NCBI RefSeq assembly: GCF_027604915.1
Contig: NZ_JAJAQC010000008.1
Span: 124,001 to 188,000, forward strand
Length of the DNA: 64,000 nucleotides
Reading direction: 5' to 3'
Origin: Streptomonospora mangrovi
GTDB taxonomy: Bacteria; Actinomycetota; Actinomycetes; Streptosporangiales; Streptosporangiaceae
Below, in pieces: positions 63,439-64,000 of this stretch (its first letter is position 1; each line of letters starts with the position of its first letter). Made by a program: the position numbers and the translations under genes. A model generated the notes under the pieces. The model searched no databases and was not told the DNA's origin. It saw only the letters and a list, made by a program, of their open reading frames with translations.

Positions 63439-64000
63439 CTAGCCGCCTGGTGCGGGCTGACTGTAGGCGGGTAGCAGGATCCGCTCGTGCCAGCGGTTTA
63501 CCGTGCCGTCCTTGCGCACTGTCAAGGGCAGGGACAGTTCCGACCAGATCTTGTACCCGTCCTCCCTGTACAGGAGGATCCACAGGGTCCCGGCCCCGAC
63601 CCCGTGTGCCACGTCCGCGACGGGTCCTTCGATCACCTCATCCGCGAAAAAGAGCGGAAGTTGGGATTCGTAGCGGTCACGGTTCCGTTCGATGGCCTTG
63701 AGAGTCACGATCCCTCGTGGTCGGCGGGTGCTGGGAGAGGAGAAGCTCCGAACACCGGTGTGCTCGTCGCCGGTCACCGCCACAATGCCGACGGTACGGT
63801 CCGGAGAAAGGGTCACGGGTAGGTTCCCGGGGTTGTCGATCCCCCACCCCGCAGGTGCCAGGCGGTCGCGCAACCCCCGCACCGTTCCGGCCCATCGGGC
63901 GAGCCCCGGCATGTTCGGCGGGTCGTGCTTGGTCAGGTAGCGGCGGGACTCGCGGTCCCCGGCCGCCAGGGCGTGGGCGAGGTCGTCCAGGGTGAGGGAG
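63439..64000 (-). CDS. Unrecognised protein, cut by the window edge
   Basis: The frame is open to position 64000, so the 5' end lies outside the window; at least 186 codons are seen. The visible part shows DDLAHALAAGDRESRRYLTK, then WGIDNPGNLPVTLSPDRTVG, VGIVAVTGDE, a basic segment and a C-terminal strand-rich part (TLWILLYREDGYKIWSELSL). No family is recognised. The internal ATG at 63912 is not taken as the start because the reading frame and amino-acid pattern continue upstream of it. Confidence 0.6.
   Translation of the reverse strand, partial: SLTLDDLAHALAAGDRESRRYLTKHDPPNMPGLARWAGTVRGLRDRLAPAGWGIDNPGNLPVTLSPDRTVGIVAVTGDEHTGVRSFSSPSTRRPRGIVTLKAIERNRDRYESQLPLFFADEVIEGPVADVAHGVGAGTLWILLYREDGYKIWSELSLPLTVRKDGTVNRWHERILLPAYSQPAPGG

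Overview
The window is very GC-rich, uses many GTG starts, and has actinobacterial -10 elements of the TAGGCT / TANNNT type, several placed 6-8 bases before the start codon (leaderless genes). With the gene content (DUF574 methyltransferase, DUF4328 kinase, DUF3516 helicase, separate pca genes, an importer with no ATPase of its own) this points to a soil actinomycete, probably of the Nocardiopsis / Streptomonospora / Thermobifida group. The genus is an inference.

Layout. 0.3-3.2 kb: a PrmC-related methyltransferase and a membrane Ser/Thr kinase. 3.4-18.96 kb: an L-arabinose / arabinan utilisation locus, with a LacI regulator, araB-araD-araA, an ATPase-less CUT1 sugar importer, a secreted GH43 arabinanase, a GH51 arabinofuranosidase and a complete ChvE-GguA-GguB monosaccharide importer, closed by a strong terminator. 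Two near-identical LacI-type operators, one before lacI and one at the start of araB, suggest autoregulation and control of araBDA. 19.0-22.2 kb: dnaG and a principal-like sigma factor. 22.4-29.6 kb: a GH18 protein, DUF998 and PPOx-fold proteins, a large FAD / Fe-S dehydrogenase and two small conserved proteins.

29.7-32.3 kb: tRNA-Asn, then an HTH antitoxin / PIN toxin pair and an XRE-ImmA/IrrE regulator with a perfect operator against its start codon. 32.4-35.4 kb: a Tat-exported metallo-beta-lactamase-fold protein, a NUDIX protein and a DUF574 methyltransferase. 35.8-39.3 kb: a carnitine-to-glycine-betaine operon (thioesterase, carnitine dehydrogenase, BKACE cleavage enzyme) led by an unusual XRE-TetR fusion regulator.

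39.6-48.7 kb: a complete 4-hydroxybenzoate / protocatechuate beta-ketoadipate pathway on the minus strand (pcaR, I, J, F, H, G, B, D, C and pobA). Divergent from it, 49.2-55.4 kb holds a MetE-like protein, a NitT/TauT-type ABC importer and an aromatic aldehyde dehydrogenase. Sites of the form GTTC-N6-(T/C)CG(C/T)AC occur before pcaI, before the IclR gene itself and at the promoter of the MetE-like operon. This suggests one regulator ties the uncharacterised operon to aromatic catabolism; it is the best candidate here for an undescribed system.

55.7-64 kb: a reductase-deaminase pair resembling a split, reordered RibD, a Ski2-like helicase, malate dehydrogenase, an alpha/beta hydrolase-TetR unit with paired operators, a CAU-anticodon tRNA and an unrecognised gene cut by the window edge. 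Intergenic regions not described contain no gene or site I could support.
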